64,000 nt of DNA from DASQZK01 sp963809925 (lineage in GTDB: Bacteria > Bacteroidota > Bacteroidia > Bacteroidales > GCA-2748055), in assembly GCA_963809925.1 (NCBI GenBank), contig CAWELH010000008.1:434001-498000 (forward strand), written 5' to 3'. Below, one piece after another: positions 35,214 through 44,646 of the stretch. The translations under genes were made by a program, and so were the position numbers. Numbering within the stretch: position 1 is the stretch's first letter; each line of letters opens with the position of its first letter. The notes under the pieces were generated by a model that saw only the letters and a program-made list of their open reading frames with translations, did no database searches and had not been told where the DNA came from.

Positions 35214-36251
35214 TTAAGTGATTGTTATTTCACCCCTCAAGGAATTATTTAATTGCAATTTAATTTCCTCCCCGATCAGGCCCTGGCCGAAGAGTAGCAT
35301 CATTTTGGTCGTAGCGGCTTCCGTGGTTATATCGTACCCACTTATTACACCGGCCTCATAAAGTTTGCGGCTTGTATCATAGGCACCCAGGGATACGCTG
35401 CCTATGCTGCACTGGGTTACATCGAGGACGATGATGTCATTGTCGATGGCGCGCCTGATGCGTTTAAGGAACCATTCATCAGCCGGGGCATTCCCTGATC
35501 CGAAGGTCTCAAGGATGACGCCTTTAAGGCCACAGATCCCAAGGATCGAGTCGATAAAAGCCCTGTTCATGCCTGGAAAGAGTTTCAGGATGGCAATATG
35601 ATTGTCAAAGACCGTCTGAAGTCCAAAGGAATTGTTTTCTTTGGGAAAAAGGATGGCTTCACGGTTGTACTTTATTTTGATGCCAACCTTACCCAGAGGA
35701 GGATAATTTGCAGACTGAAAAGCATTGAAATTATCTGCGTTTATTTTCGTTGTACGATTGCCGCGATACAGGCGATTCTCAAAGTATATGCATACTTCCG
35801 GTACAATTGGCCGGCCGTCTTCTTTGGCTGCCGCAATCTCAATAGATGTCAGAATGTTTTCCTTACCATCGGTTCGCAGGATGCCAATGGGTAACTGTGA
35901 ACCGGTAAAAATTACCGGCTTGGAAAGATTCTCGAAAATGAAACTAAGTGCAGACGCAGAGTAGGCCATGGTATCGGTACCATGAAGGATGACAAAACCG
36001 TCGAAGTTATCATAATTGTCGAAAACGATTTGTGCCATCTTCACCCATATCTCCGGACCAATATCGGACGAATCCATTGGGGGATCAAAGGAAATGGTTT
36101 GCAAGTTGATGCCGAATTTCTGCAATTCCGGTACCTGTTTTGATATCTCGTCAAAATTCAGCGGGTGCAGACTTCCGTTTACAGAGTTCTGTACCATTCC
36201 GATTGTTCCTCCGGTATAAATGATTAAGACTGAACTTTGATCGTTATCCAT
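35214..36251 (-). CDS. ansA: L-asparaginase, type I
   Basis: The enzyme hydrolyses asparagine to aspartate and ammonia in the cytoplasm. The first catalytic Thr lies in IIYTGGTIGM and the second Thr-Asp pair in ILHGTDTMAYSASAL. There is no signal peptide, and the length of 345 residues fits the cytoplasmic type I group. It ends where the TatD-family gene begins on the same strand (stop and start adjacent). Confidence 0.94.
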   Translation of the reverse strand: MDNDQSSVLIIYTGGTIGMVQNSVNGSLHPLNFDEISKQVPELQKFGINLQTISFDPPMDSSDIGPEIWVKMAQIVFDNYDNFDGFVILHGTDTMAYSASALSFIFENLSKPVIFTGSQLPIGILRTDGKENILTSIEIAAAKEDGRPIVPEVCIYFENRLYRGNRTTKINADNFNAFQSANYPPLGKVGIKIKYNREAILFPKENNSFGLQTVFDNHIAILKLFPGMNRAFIDSILGICGLKGVILETFGSGNAPADEWFLKRIRRAIDNDIIVLDVTQCSIGSVSLGAYDTSRKLYEAGVISGYDITTEAATTKMMLLFGQGLIGEEIKLQLNNSLRGEITIT

Positions 36252-37025
36252 TTAGTCGGTTATGTTAAATAACAGCCTCGCATTTTCAGAAGTGAGCCTG
36301 GCCGTGTCTTCCAAACTAATTTGCAGTAAATCAGATAGCTTGCCGGCAATATAGGTGATATAGCCACTCTCATTTCGTTTTCCGCGCTTGGGTACAGGCG
36401 CAAGATAGGGTGAATCGGTTTCAAGAATGATCCTGTTCACAGGAATATCCCGCACCACATCTCCGAGTCCGGAATTTTTAAAAGTCACAATACCGTTTAT
36501 CCCGAAATAAAAATCATACTCTGCGATCTTTCGTACCTCTTCAGCACCTCCGGTAAAGCTATGGAAGACCCCTTTCATTCCTTTCTCCCAAACCTTGTCG
36601 AGGACATTAAAAATTTCATTGAACGAATCACGGGCGTGTATTACTGCTGGAAGGTCGTACTGCAATGCCAGCTTCAGTTGCTGTTCAAATGCAGCTTCCT
36701 GTTCCTTTTGGAAGGTTTTGTCCCAATACAGATCTATACCTATCTCCCCGACTGCGATGAAGCGTTCCTTCTCAAACCATTCACGGACCAACTCCAGTTC
36801 CTTCGTGTAATCCTCCTTCACTGAAGTGGGATGAAGTCCCATCATGGCATAGCAGGTACCCGGAAAACTATCCTGCATATTCAACATGGCCTTCACTGTC
36901 GATGAATCAATATTCGGCAGAAAGAGTTTACTTACACCGGCTTCCATGGCACGTTCTATCACCTCTTTTCTGTCAGAATCAAACTGATCAAGGTATAGAT
37001 GTGTGTGAGAGTCTATCAAATCCAT
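36252..37025 (-). CDS. tatD: TatD-family metal-dependent hydrolase
   Basis: This is a TIM-barrel nuclease of the amidohydrolase superfamily. Metal ligands are visible in IDSHTHLYLDQFD, GEIGIDLYWD, VIHARDSFNE, GVFHSFTGG and LETDSPYLAPVPKRG. TatD enzymes have 3'-5' exonuclease activity and act in DNA repair or D-Tyr-tRNA-type editing. The ATG at 37023-37025 is preferred to a TTG two codons earlier. Its stop codon abuts the asparaginase start, so they form a two-gene operon. Confidence 0.94.
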   Translation of the reverse strand: MDLIDSHTHLYLDQFDSDRKEVIERAMEAGVSKLFLPNIDSSTVKAMLNMQDSFPGTCYAMMGLHPTSVKEDYTKELELVREWFEKERFIAVGEIGIDLYWDKTFQKEQEAAFEQQLKLALQYDLPAVIHARDSFNEIFNVLDKVWEKGMKGVFHSFTGGAEEVRKIAEYDFYFGINGIVTFKNSGLGDVVRDIPVNRIILETDSPYLAPVPKRGKRNESGYITYIAGKLSDLLQISLEDTARLTSENARLLFNITD

Positions 37026-37203
37026 AGTCAATCATCGCCTGTCAGGTTAGTCCGGCAAAGTTATGAAAAAAGATCATATCCTTTAACAGGCCAATGCTGT
37101 ATGAGATCAATTAGACTGATTCATTGTTACTCTATGACTTCAGGGATCAGACTCCTGCAACTAAATTTTAGGGACAAACCTCGTAAAATCCTTCTAAACG
37201 ATC

Positions 37204-38544
37204 TTAAACCACCCCCTGTGCGAGCATAGCATCGGCCACCTTTACAAATCCACCTATATTAGCCCCTTTCATGTAGTTAATGTAGCCGTCATCCTCTTTT
37301 CCGTGCATAACACAAGTTGCATGAATACTTTTCATTATGGTATGCAGCCTGTTATCCACCTCCTCACGTGTCCAGGGCAAACGCATAGAATTTTGCGTCA
37401 TCTCCAGACCTGAGACAGCTACGCCACCGGCATTTGCGGCCTTCCCCGGACCATAGAGCATTCTCTCCGCAAGAAAAATTTCAATTGCTCCCGGCGTTGA
37501 TGGCATATTTGCACCTTCAGAAACTACCATACACTTATTTTTTACCAGCATTTTGGCATCCTCCTCTCCTATCTCGTTTTCAGTCGCCGACGGAAATGCT
37601 GCATCGCACCTGATCTTCCATGGCCGTTCCCCTTCGATATATTCCACGCCGAATTGTTCTGCATATTCATGTATCCTTCCCCGACGTATGTTTTTTAGAT
37701 CCATGATCCAGGCAAGCCTTTCATCGCTGATGCCTGAGGGATCATATATAAAGCCCGAAGAATCGGACATCGTAACCACTTTCCCACCGAATTCATTGAT
37801 TTTCTGAACCGTGAACTGCGCAACATTGCCAGAACCCGACACAACGCAGGTTTTACCCTTCAATTCTTCCCCCCTCGTTTTGAGCATTTCCTGAGCAAAG
37901 TATACGGAACCATAACCGGTAGCCTCAGGCCGGATCAAGCTGCCTCCCCAGTCAATACCTTTGCCGGTGAGAACTCCGGTAAATTCATTCCGCAAACGCT
38001 TATACTGACCGAAGAGGTAACCGATCTCACGGCCACCAACACCTATGTCACCAGCAGGAACATCCGTATTGGGACCGATATGTCGGAAGAGTTCGGTCAT
38101 AAAACTCTGACAAAAGCGCATCACCTCATTATCCGATTTTCCCTTCGGATCAAAATCCGAACCACCTTTTCCCCCACCCATGGGAAGTGTTGTAAGGCTG
38201 TTTTTAAAAACCTGTTCAAATGCAAGGAATTTCAATATCCCAAGGTTTACTGTGGGATGAAACCGCAGCCCTCCTTTATAGGGACCAATGGCACTGTTCA
38301 TCTCTATCCTGAAACCCCTGTTAATCTCCACTTCACCCTTATCGTTCATCCAGGGAACCCTGAACATCAGTACCCGTTCAGGCTCCGATATTCGCTCAAG
38401 TATTTTCGCATACCTGTACTTTGGATGTTCTTCAATATATGGAATCAATGATTCGGAGACTTCCTGCACAGCCTGGTGAAATTCAGGCTCAGCTGGATTT
38501 TTGGCCTTGATCCTGGCCATAAATTGTTCAACTCTGGGATCCAT
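37204..38544 (-). CDS. gdhA: NADP-type glutamate dehydrogenase
   Basis: The enzyme makes glutamate from 2-oxoglutarate and ammonium. Typical hexameric GDH motifs are present: PYKGGLRFHPTVNLGILKFL, LPMGGGKGGSDFDPKGKSD with the catalytic Lys, VPAGDIGVGGREIGYLFG and the nucleotide-binding VVSGSGNVAQFT. The length of 446 residues is that of NADP-dependent bacterial forms, though the cofactor is inferred from the subgroup. It is monocistronic. Confidence 0.97.
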   Translation of the reverse strand: MDPRVEQFMARIKAKNPAEPEFHQAVQEVSESLIPYIEEHPKYRYAKILERISEPERVLMFRVPWMNDKGEVEINRGFRIEMNSAIGPYKGGLRFHPTVNLGILKFLAFEQVFKNSLTTLPMGGGKGGSDFDPKGKSDNEVMRFCQSFMTELFRHIGPNTDVPAGDIGVGGREIGYLFGQYKRLRNEFTGVLTGKGIDWGGSLIRPEATGYGSVYFAQEMLKTRGEELKGKTCVVSGSGNVAQFTVQKINEFGGKVVTMSDSSGFIYDPSGISDERLAWIMDLKNIRRGRIHEYAEQFGVEYIEGERPWKIRCDAAFPSATENEIGEEDAKMLVKNKCMVVSEGANMPSTPGAIEIFLAERMLYGPGKAANAGGVAVSGLEMTQNSMRLPWTREEVDNRLHTIMKSIHATCVMHGKEDDGYINYMKGANIGGFVKVADAMLAQGVV

Positions 38545-38741
38545 AATGCCACGTTTTTAGTTATTGAAAAAATGCGTTTAACAAACTTATTAATATTTCA
38601 ACTCAGTTTGCTTATGATTTTTTATACTCTTCAATATATTTTTAACGGTGATCCCTTGAATGTCAATAATGACAATGCTTCTATGAGCTTTCAATCTGTA
38701 ATGTTCTACAGCAGTAACATTCGATGCAATGCTTGTAGTCT

Positions 38742-39851
38742 TTATGAATTCAACTTATAAAAATTTCCCGGAAGAACAGACACCACGCCTTCGAATTCCA
38801 GATTTAGCAACATTGGTGACAGCTTTCTGACCGGCCATGACAGACGAAGGCTTAGTTCGTCAATATTAACTTTCCCTTCTTTCCTGAGTTCGCTGACCAC
38901 CATTTCCTCCTCTTCGGAAAGTTCAACAAACAAAAGGCCCTGCCGGGGTTTCACAGCTGTCCCCCTGCTGTCCCATCCCAGGAAGTATTCCAGGTCGAGA
39001 CAGCTTTCAATCAAACCGGCTTTGTTGGATTTAATGATTTGATTACAACCTGCTGATAATTCATCACTCGCTCTGCCTGGGAAGGCGAATACATCTCTGT
39101 TATAGGAAGCAGCGATATCGGCAGTGATCAGGGCGCCACCTTTCATGCCGGATTCTGCGACGATGGTAGCGTCACTTAGCCCGGCTATGATCCTGTTTCG
39201 TTTGATGAAATTGTTTCTTTCCGGCTGTATAGACGAGGTAAAGTCACTGACCATACAGCCGTCCTCCAGTATTTTGAATGCCAGATTTTTGTGTTCACCC
39301 GGATATACGGTATGAAGACCATGTGCCATCACTGCAGCGGTTGGCAAACCATTCTTCAGTGCGGAGGTATGAGCCTGGTAATCTATGCCGTAGGCCAACC
39401 CACTTACGATGACTGTTCCGGGGTGTCGCTCCGATAATTCCCTGATCAGTTTCTGTGTCTGGTCTATGCCATAGTCCGTTGCTCTCCTGGTACCGACAAC
39501 GCTGAGGATCTTAGGAGCATTCAGGACATTCACCCCCCGGCAAAAAAGGACAAGCGGTGAATCAGGACATTGCTTCAGACGAACCGGATAGTCATCTTCA
39601 TGAATGCCAAGTATACGAATTTGATATTTTTCACAGAACGTGATCTCCCGGTCGGCCCTTTCCAGAAGGCCTGGCGTTCCGGCTTTTGAAGACAGGATAT
39701 TACCGATTCCCGGAATCCTTTTCAGTTTTTCCCGGCTCATCTGAAATACCGCCTCGGGAGAGCCGCAATATGCAATAAGTTTTCTGGCAGTAACCGAACC
39801 AACGGATGGCGCCAGCGACAGAGCGATGAGGTAACGTAACTGTTCTTCCAT
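38742..39851 (-). CDS. dprA: DNA-processing protein DprA
   Basis: DprA protects incoming single-stranded DNA and loads RecA during natural transformation. The Rossmann-like core shows LSVVGTRRATDYG, VSGLAYGIDYQAHTSAL, VMAHGLHTVYPGEH and RNRIIAGLSDATIVAE. There is an N-terminal helix-hairpin-helix region (LKRIPGIGNILSSKA) and a C-terminal winged-helix part. The length of 369 residues is normal. Confidence 0.96.
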   Translation of the reverse strand: MEEQLRYLIALSLAPSVGSVTARKLIAYCGSPEAVFQMSREKLKRIPGIGNILSSKAGTPGLLERADREITFCEKYQIRILGIHEDDYPVRLKQCPDSPLVLFCRGVNVLNAPKILSVVGTRRATDYGIDQTQKLIRELSERHPGTVIVSGLAYGIDYQAHTSALKNGLPTAAVMAHGLHTVYPGEHKNLAFKILEDGCMVSDFTSSIQPERNNFIKRNRIIAGLSDATIVAESGMKGGALITADIAASYNRDVFAFPGRASDELSAGCNQIIKSNKAGLIESCLDLEYFLGWDSRGTAVKPRQGLLFVELSEEEEMVVSELRKEGKVNIDELSLRLSWPVRKLSPMLLNLEFEGVVSVLPGNFYKLNS

Positions 39852-39921
39852 AAAACAACCTGTATGTTGGTATATGTCATGAACAGTAAAAAATCAGCGT
39901 AGGAAAATTAAAAAAATGGAA

Positions 39922-40398
39922 TTATTTTTTAATGTACTGAGTAAGTGCTCTTTTTAGCCTGTCACGATCGGCTTTCTTTACCAGCGACAAACTGACCCCT
40001 GGATATCGGGCTATGCCCTTGCTGATACGTTGGTACAGGAATATTTTTTCTGTTCCCGGAAAGTATTTCCTGATCTCAAATTTAACGAACTGTGCCTTCG
40101 GAATCTCCATGGTGTGCTTTTTCCTGTTAAAGGCACTTACATTATAATAGCGTAGTATTATCTTGTTTCCGTTGTCACTAAAGTAAACGTATGAGGGTCT
40201 TCGCAAGAAATGCCAGATCATGATGCTGCCATAGAGTAAGATGGTCACAACAAGGTAGGTATCCCTTCCAATCCCAAGTACAGGCTCCTTAAAGGTCCTG
40301 CCGAAAAGGATGGTAAAAATCAGTGGTGTAAAGATGACCGTGGCAATAAGTTTCTGCAACCATATTTTTAATGTATCCCTTTTATTGTCGAACTTCAT
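39922..40398 (-). CDS. Small membrane protein with PH-like C-terminal region
   Basis: This 158-residue protein has two adjacent membrane helices (LIATVIFTPLIFTILFG and YLVVTILLYGSIMIWHFL), followed by about 95 mostly beta-strand residues ending GVSLSLVKKADRDRLKRAL. The layout resembles bacterial PH-domain membrane proteins, but the match is general. It lies between proline dehydrogenase and dprA on the same strand. No function is assigned. Confidence 0.75.
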   Translation of the reverse strand: MKFDNKRDTLKIWLQKLIATVIFTPLIFTILFGRTFKEPVLGIGRDTYLVVTILLYGSIMIWHFLRRPSYVYFSDNGNKIILRYYNVSAFNRKKHTMEIPKAQFVKFEIRKYFPGTEKIFLYQRISKGIARYPGVSLSLVKKADRDRLKRALTQYIKK

Positions 40399-40482
40399 GG
40401 TCAGTGATATTTCAGTATGAAATGATCTCAGATCTTATTCACCTGTGATAAGAACTGCAAGATAACGGTTCATAGCCGTGAA

Positions 40483-41679
40483 TCAAAAAATGGCTGTCTG
40501 CATAGTATGCCGGGTCAGTTTCCGCCGTTTAAATTCCTTCGTAATAAGACTCAGCTCCCGCCCGGTCTGTCCTTTTACCGAGGTGTTTTCTTCAGCACGT
40601 CGTGTAAGGTAGGGTAAAACATGTTTCACAGGACCGTAAGGCACATACTTGGCCACATTATATCCCTCGTGTGCCAGATTGAAGCTTATATGATCGCTCA
40701 TTCCATAAAGTTGGGAGAACCAGATTCTGTTATCGTGATTGGCAATAGAATGTTTTTCCATCAATGCTGCCAGCCATGCTGAGCTATGCTCGTTATGTGT
40801 GCCGTTAAAGACAGAAATCCTGTCGATATGTTCGACGGCGAATTCAAGGGCCCGGTTATATGCATCATCCGTGCTTTGTTTGTCTGGATGGATAGGATCG
40901 GCATATCCCAGCCTGGCAGCCCGTTCACGTTCACGTTCCATATAGGCTCCCCTGACAAATTTAGCACCGAGGTAGAAGCCCTCTTCAACAGCTTTCCTGT
41001 AGTCCTGCTGCAGAATGTCCAGTCTGTCTCTGCGGTACATCTGATATGTATTGTATACTACAGCCTTCTCTTTGTTATAGATCCTTTGCAAGTAAGCCAC
41101 TACCTCATCAATAAAAGTCTGATAAACAACATCTTCAGCATCAATCATAATGGGTAATCCACGTTCCGAGGCAGCAAGGCACAACCGGTTGATCCTCTCT
41201 CTGAACTTATTCCCGTCGGCCTGCACAGAGGCGGGGATATCACCTGTGCCTTTACCCAGGATCTCCAAGGATTCTGAACGAATAAAAGCGGTGGGTTTGA
41301 ATACAGTGAAGGGTACATCAGGATTTTTACCGGCAAATTCAATCGCTCTGAGGGTCTCCTCCAGCGCCATTTCAATATCGGCGTCCTCTTCTTTTCCTTC
41401 CACAGAATAATCAAGTATGGATTTAACGCCCTTTTGCGCCAGCCTTTGGATAACCGGTATACATTCCGGTATCGACTCGCCTCCCACAAACTGGCGGTAC
41501 ACCGTAGGTTTTACGATCCAGTTTACCGGAAGCCTGAGAGAAGCCATGAATCCAATGACGGAATTTCCCAGCTTCACCAACCAGGGATAGCTGATAAGTT
41601 TATAAAGGTATTTGGCCCTTCTTAATTCAGCGTCGGACCTGATACTAAATGCTACTTCGGTATTATCGAATTTAATCAT
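40483..41679 (-). CDS. Proline dehydrogenase
   Basis: This FAD-dependent TIM-barrel enzyme oxidises proline to pyrroline-5-carboxylate. It is a stand-alone single-domain form of 398 residues, not fused to P5C dehydrogenase. FAD and substrate motifs include ILDYSVEGKEED, PIMIDAEDVVYQ, GAKFVRGAYMERERERAARL and RIWFSQLYGMSDHISFNLA. The C-terminal YVPYGPVKHVLPYLTRRAEE carries the conserved paired Arg residues that bind the proline carboxylate. Confidence 0.95.
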   Translation of the reverse strand: MIKFDNTEVAFSIRSDAELRRAKYLYKLISYPWLVKLGNSVIGFMASLRLPVNWIVKPTVYRQFVGGESIPECIPVIQRLAQKGVKSILDYSVEGKEEDADIEMALEETLRAIEFAGKNPDVPFTVFKPTAFIRSESLEILGKGTGDIPASVQADGNKFRERINRLCLAASERGLPIMIDAEDVVYQTFIDEVVAYLQRIYNKEKAVVYNTYQMYRRDRLDILQQDYRKAVEEGFYLGAKFVRGAYMERERERAARLGYADPIHPDKQSTDDAYNRALEFAVEHIDRISVFNGTHNEHSSAWLAALMEKHSIANHDNRIWFSQLYGMSDHISFNLAHEGYNVAKYVPYGPVKHVLPYLTRRAEENTSVKGQTGRELSLITKEFKRRKLTRHTMQTAIF

Positions 41680-41886
41680 TCTACTAACTGATTTTCAAAG
41701 TTTTATTATTTATGTACTTCAAATTATCCGGTGATGGAGAATGAATATAAAAGCCGGTAAACAGCTTCCATCCGTGGCCCACCCTCCAGGATCTTTTGAA
41801 CATAATCGCAGCCCGTCGGATCTGCCTGATTATATTCGGGTACGAAGATAGTTGGATTGATGGATTAGTTAAAGCCGAAAATTACC

Positions 41887-41894
41887 TAAATTTG
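41887..41894 (+). promoter_or_regulatory. Promoter -7 element of aroA
   Basis: TAAATTTG matches TAnnTTTG, 17 bases before the aroA ATG, implying a short leader. Confidence 0.55.
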
Positions 41895-41911
41895 AAACTG
41901 AAAAGTATGTT

Positions 41912-43159
41912 ATGCAATATATTGTCAGAAAATCAAAGCAGGATATCGACATCCGTGTGAACCTCCCGGCATCCAAAAGCATCAGTAACCGACTTCTTAT
42001 TATGTCTGCCCTCTCAGGAGGCAGGATGGTCATCAGGAATTTATCTGACAGTGATGATACGGAGATCATGCACCGTCTCATCACCTCGGATGATGATGTA
42101 AAAAATGCCGGTCATGCAGGTACGGTTATGCGATTCCTGACAGCGTATTTCTCTTTTGTGCCAGGCGTGGTGGTTCTGACAGGTTCCGACAGGATGAAGC
42201 AGCGTCCTGTCAGAGAGCTAGTGAATAAACTAAGGGAGCTTGGAGCCGTGATTGAATATACCGGAAATGAAGGCTATCCTCCGCTGCGCATCACTGGAGG
42301 AAAAATGACCGGAGGCAATATCCGAATAAATGCCGGCGTGAGCAGCCAGTATATCAGCGCCCTCCTGATGACCGGACCCTACCTGAATGGGGGGCTGCAG
42401 TTAACACTTACCGGCGACATGATCTCTTCCAGTTACATTCGGCTCACCACAGGGCTGATGCAGCAGGCCGGTGCCCGGGTACATTGGACAGGGAATACCA
42501 TCCGGGTCGAAGAAGGTAAATATCAGGAAGGTGAATATGATTGTGAACCCGACTGGAGTGCAGCATCCTACATGTTTGAAGTAGTTTCACTAGCCAGGAA
42601 ATCCCGGATATTCCTGCCCGGTTTAAAAGAAGACAGTCTGCAGGGTGATTCAAGGCTCCCTGCCATATTCAAGGCATTTGACGTTGATTCCGTTTTCTCT
42701 GATAAGGGTCTGCATATCAATTGTTGTGCAGGTAAAACCAGGTATTTTAGTTTTGACTTCAGGGAAAATCCGGATCTTGTACAAACCGTTATACCGGTTT
42801 GCATTGCCCATGAGATCCCCTTTGAGATCACGGGTACACGCACTCTCCGGATCAAGGAAACTGACAGGATAAGCGCAATGGCCGCAGAACTCCACAAATT
42901 CGGGGTAGAACTCCAGTTTGATGATTCAGGCGACTGGATAGTCTGGGACGGATCAAGCCGTCCGGTCTGGCGCAAGGATGTCATTATTGATACTTACAAT
43001 GATCATAGAATGGCTATGAGCATGGCTCCCCTTTCAGCCCTTAGTAAAAGTTTGATAATCAGAGACCCTATGGTAGTCTCAAAATCTTATCCCAATTATT
43101 GGCAGGATCTGGAAATTGCAGGCTTTACCGTAATGCCGGATAACAAATCTGATGTGTAA
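41912..43159 (+). CDS. aroA: 3-Phosphoshikimate 1-carboxyvinyltransferase (EPSP synthase)
   Basis: EPSP synthase joins PEP to shikimate-3-phosphate in aromatic amino acid synthesis. Conserved parts are NLPASKSISNRLLIMSAL, NAGHAGTVMRFLTAYF, SSQYISALLMTGPY, EPDWSAASYMFEV, RIKETDRISAMAAEL and YNDHRMAMSMAPL. At 415 residues it is slightly shorter than E. coli AroA. It is a single gene with its own promoter. Confidence 0.96.
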   Translation: MQYIVRKSKQDIDIRVNLPASKSISNRLLIMSALSGGRMVIRNLSDSDDTEIMHRLITSDDDVKNAGHAGTVMRFLTAYFSFVPGVVVLTGSDRMKQRPVRELVNKLRELGAVIEYTGNEGYPPLRITGGKMTGGNIRINAGVSSQYISALLMTGPYLNGGLQLTLTGDMISSSYIRLTTGLMQQAGARVHWTGNTIRVEEGKYQEGEYDCEPDWSAASYMFEVVSLARKSRIFLPGLKEDSLQGDSRLPAIFKAFDVDSVFSDKGLHINCCAGKTRYFSFDFRENPDLVQTVIPVCIAHEIPFEITGTRTLRIKETDRISAMAAELHKFGVELQFDDSGDWIVWDGSSRPVWRKDVIIDTYNDHRMAMSMAPLSALSKSLIIRDPMVVSKSYPNYWQDLEIAGFTVMPDNKSDV

Positions 43160-43420
43160 ACCGTGATAAACTCAGTTGTAGCCCCGGAGAAGTCTTCTTC
43201 ATGGTATGCTTTTTATCAGGGAATGAATGAGATGAACATTGCCTGACTATCCATTCATTTTTTACATTCTCCTGATCTACCCGATAAATTACAATACCTT
43301 TTGGAAAATGGCTGGAAGCAATGCTATGAATAATCCAGCTACATAATTTACGTTAGTCCTCTATGACTTATTTTTCAAACACTTTCTTATTTTTATGCTA
43401 TAAAAAAATCCACTGCGATT

Positions 43421-44605
43421 ATGAACCGAAAATCTTTCCTTGTTATTATTGCACTAGTTTTATTTGCATACGCATGCAGCCCAAAAACCGAAAATGTTAT
43501 TCCACCTCCCCCAATGGGGTGGAACAGCTGGAACTGGTTCGGCAAATACGGGATCAACGAACAGATCGTCAGGGAGGTAATTGATGCCGTGGCGGAGAGC
43601 GGCCTCAGGGACGCCGGTTATGAGTTTATTGTTGTCGACGGAGGTTGGCGTGATACCATCCTCGATGAGGGTGGTGAGCTGAGATCAAACCCCGACAGGT
43701 TCCGGAATGGGATGAAGGCCCTGGCTGACTATGCTCATTCAAAAGGACTCAAATTCGGATTGCATACCGTGCCAGGGACACATGATTGTGGTGGGGATGA
43801 AGTTGGAGGCTTCGGACATGAAGAAGTTCAGATACAACAATTCGTCGACTGGGGTCTTGATTTTATCAAACTCGACAAATGCATATATTCCGACAAATGG
43901 AATGAAAATCTTCTGAAGGAGACCTATCTTAAATGGCATGATCATTTACAAAATTGTGGCCGTGATATTACCTTCAGCATAAGTGCATATAAATTCCGTG
44001 ACTGGTACCCTGGGAATTGCCGGATGGCCCGTACCACCGGCGATATTCGTGCCCGGGTCAACGGCGGTGCAGTTTTCGACAACATGGACAGAAGTGTGAT
44101 GGCAGTTGCTCTGGAGAACAACGAATCAGCGTCCAGTGCTGGCAAAGGCTACTGGAATGATCCCGATATGATGGTAACCGGTGACCAGGGTCTCACCATT
44201 GAGCAACAAAAGGTTCATTTTGCCTTGTGGTGTATCATGTCGGCGCCCCTGATGCTCGGCAATGATCCCCGTACTATGAGCCAGGAAGAAAAAGCGATCA
44301 TCATGAACAAAACGGCGATCACCATTGATCAGGATCCTTCGGAACAGGGCTCCAGAATTCTGGCATCAGGAAATTCTGAGATCTGGGCCAAGCGGTTGTC
44401 TGACGGAAGCAAGGCTGTTTTGCTGCTGAACAGGGACAGCCTTCAAACAGCAGACATCAGCCTGACTGCAAAGGATATGGGTATGACTGGGGAAATAGCC
44501 GTCCGGGACATCTATGAGGAGAGAGATGAGCCAGGTTTCCGGGAAACACTTACCCGTAGTGTAAATCCTTCATCAGGCATATTCCTTCTTCTTAGAGAAG
44601 AATGA
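43421..44605 (+). CDS. Alpha-galactosidase-type lipoprotein, GH27
   Basis: The lipoprotein signal peptide ends at Cys19 (LFAYACSPK). The TIM barrel carries PPMGWNSWNWFGKYGINEQI at its start, the nucleophile Asp in LDFIKLDKCIY, the acid/base Asp in MARTTGDIRARV and WNDPDMMVTGDQGLT. A C-terminal beta domain follows (KRLSDGSKAVLLLNR). GH27 enzymes remove terminal alpha-galactose or related residues. It lies 41 bases upstream of a sulfatase on the same strand, so both probably act on one sulfated or galactose-containing glycan. Confidence 0.94.
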   Translation: MNRKSFLVIIALVLFAYACSPKTENVIPPPPMGWNSWNWFGKYGINEQIVREVIDAVAESGLRDAGYEFIVVDGGWRDTILDEGGELRSNPDRFRNGMKALADYAHSKGLKFGLHTVPGTHDCGGDEVGGFGHEEVQIQQFVDWGLDFIKLDKCIYSDKWNENLLKETYLKWHDHLQNCGRDITFSISAYKFRDWYPGNCRMARTTGDIRARVNGGAVFDNMDRSVMAVALENNESASSAGKGYWNDPDMMVTGDQGLTIEQQKVHFALWCIMSAPLMLGNDPRTMSQEEKAIIMNKTAITIDQDPSEQGSRILASGNSEIWAKRLSDGSKAVLLLNRDSLQTADISLTAKDMGMTGEIAVRDIYEERDEPGFRETLTRSVNPSSGIFLLLREE

Positions 44606-44646
44606 TGAATTCTACAAGACAGCGCTTCCGTTAAAAGAAATATTTC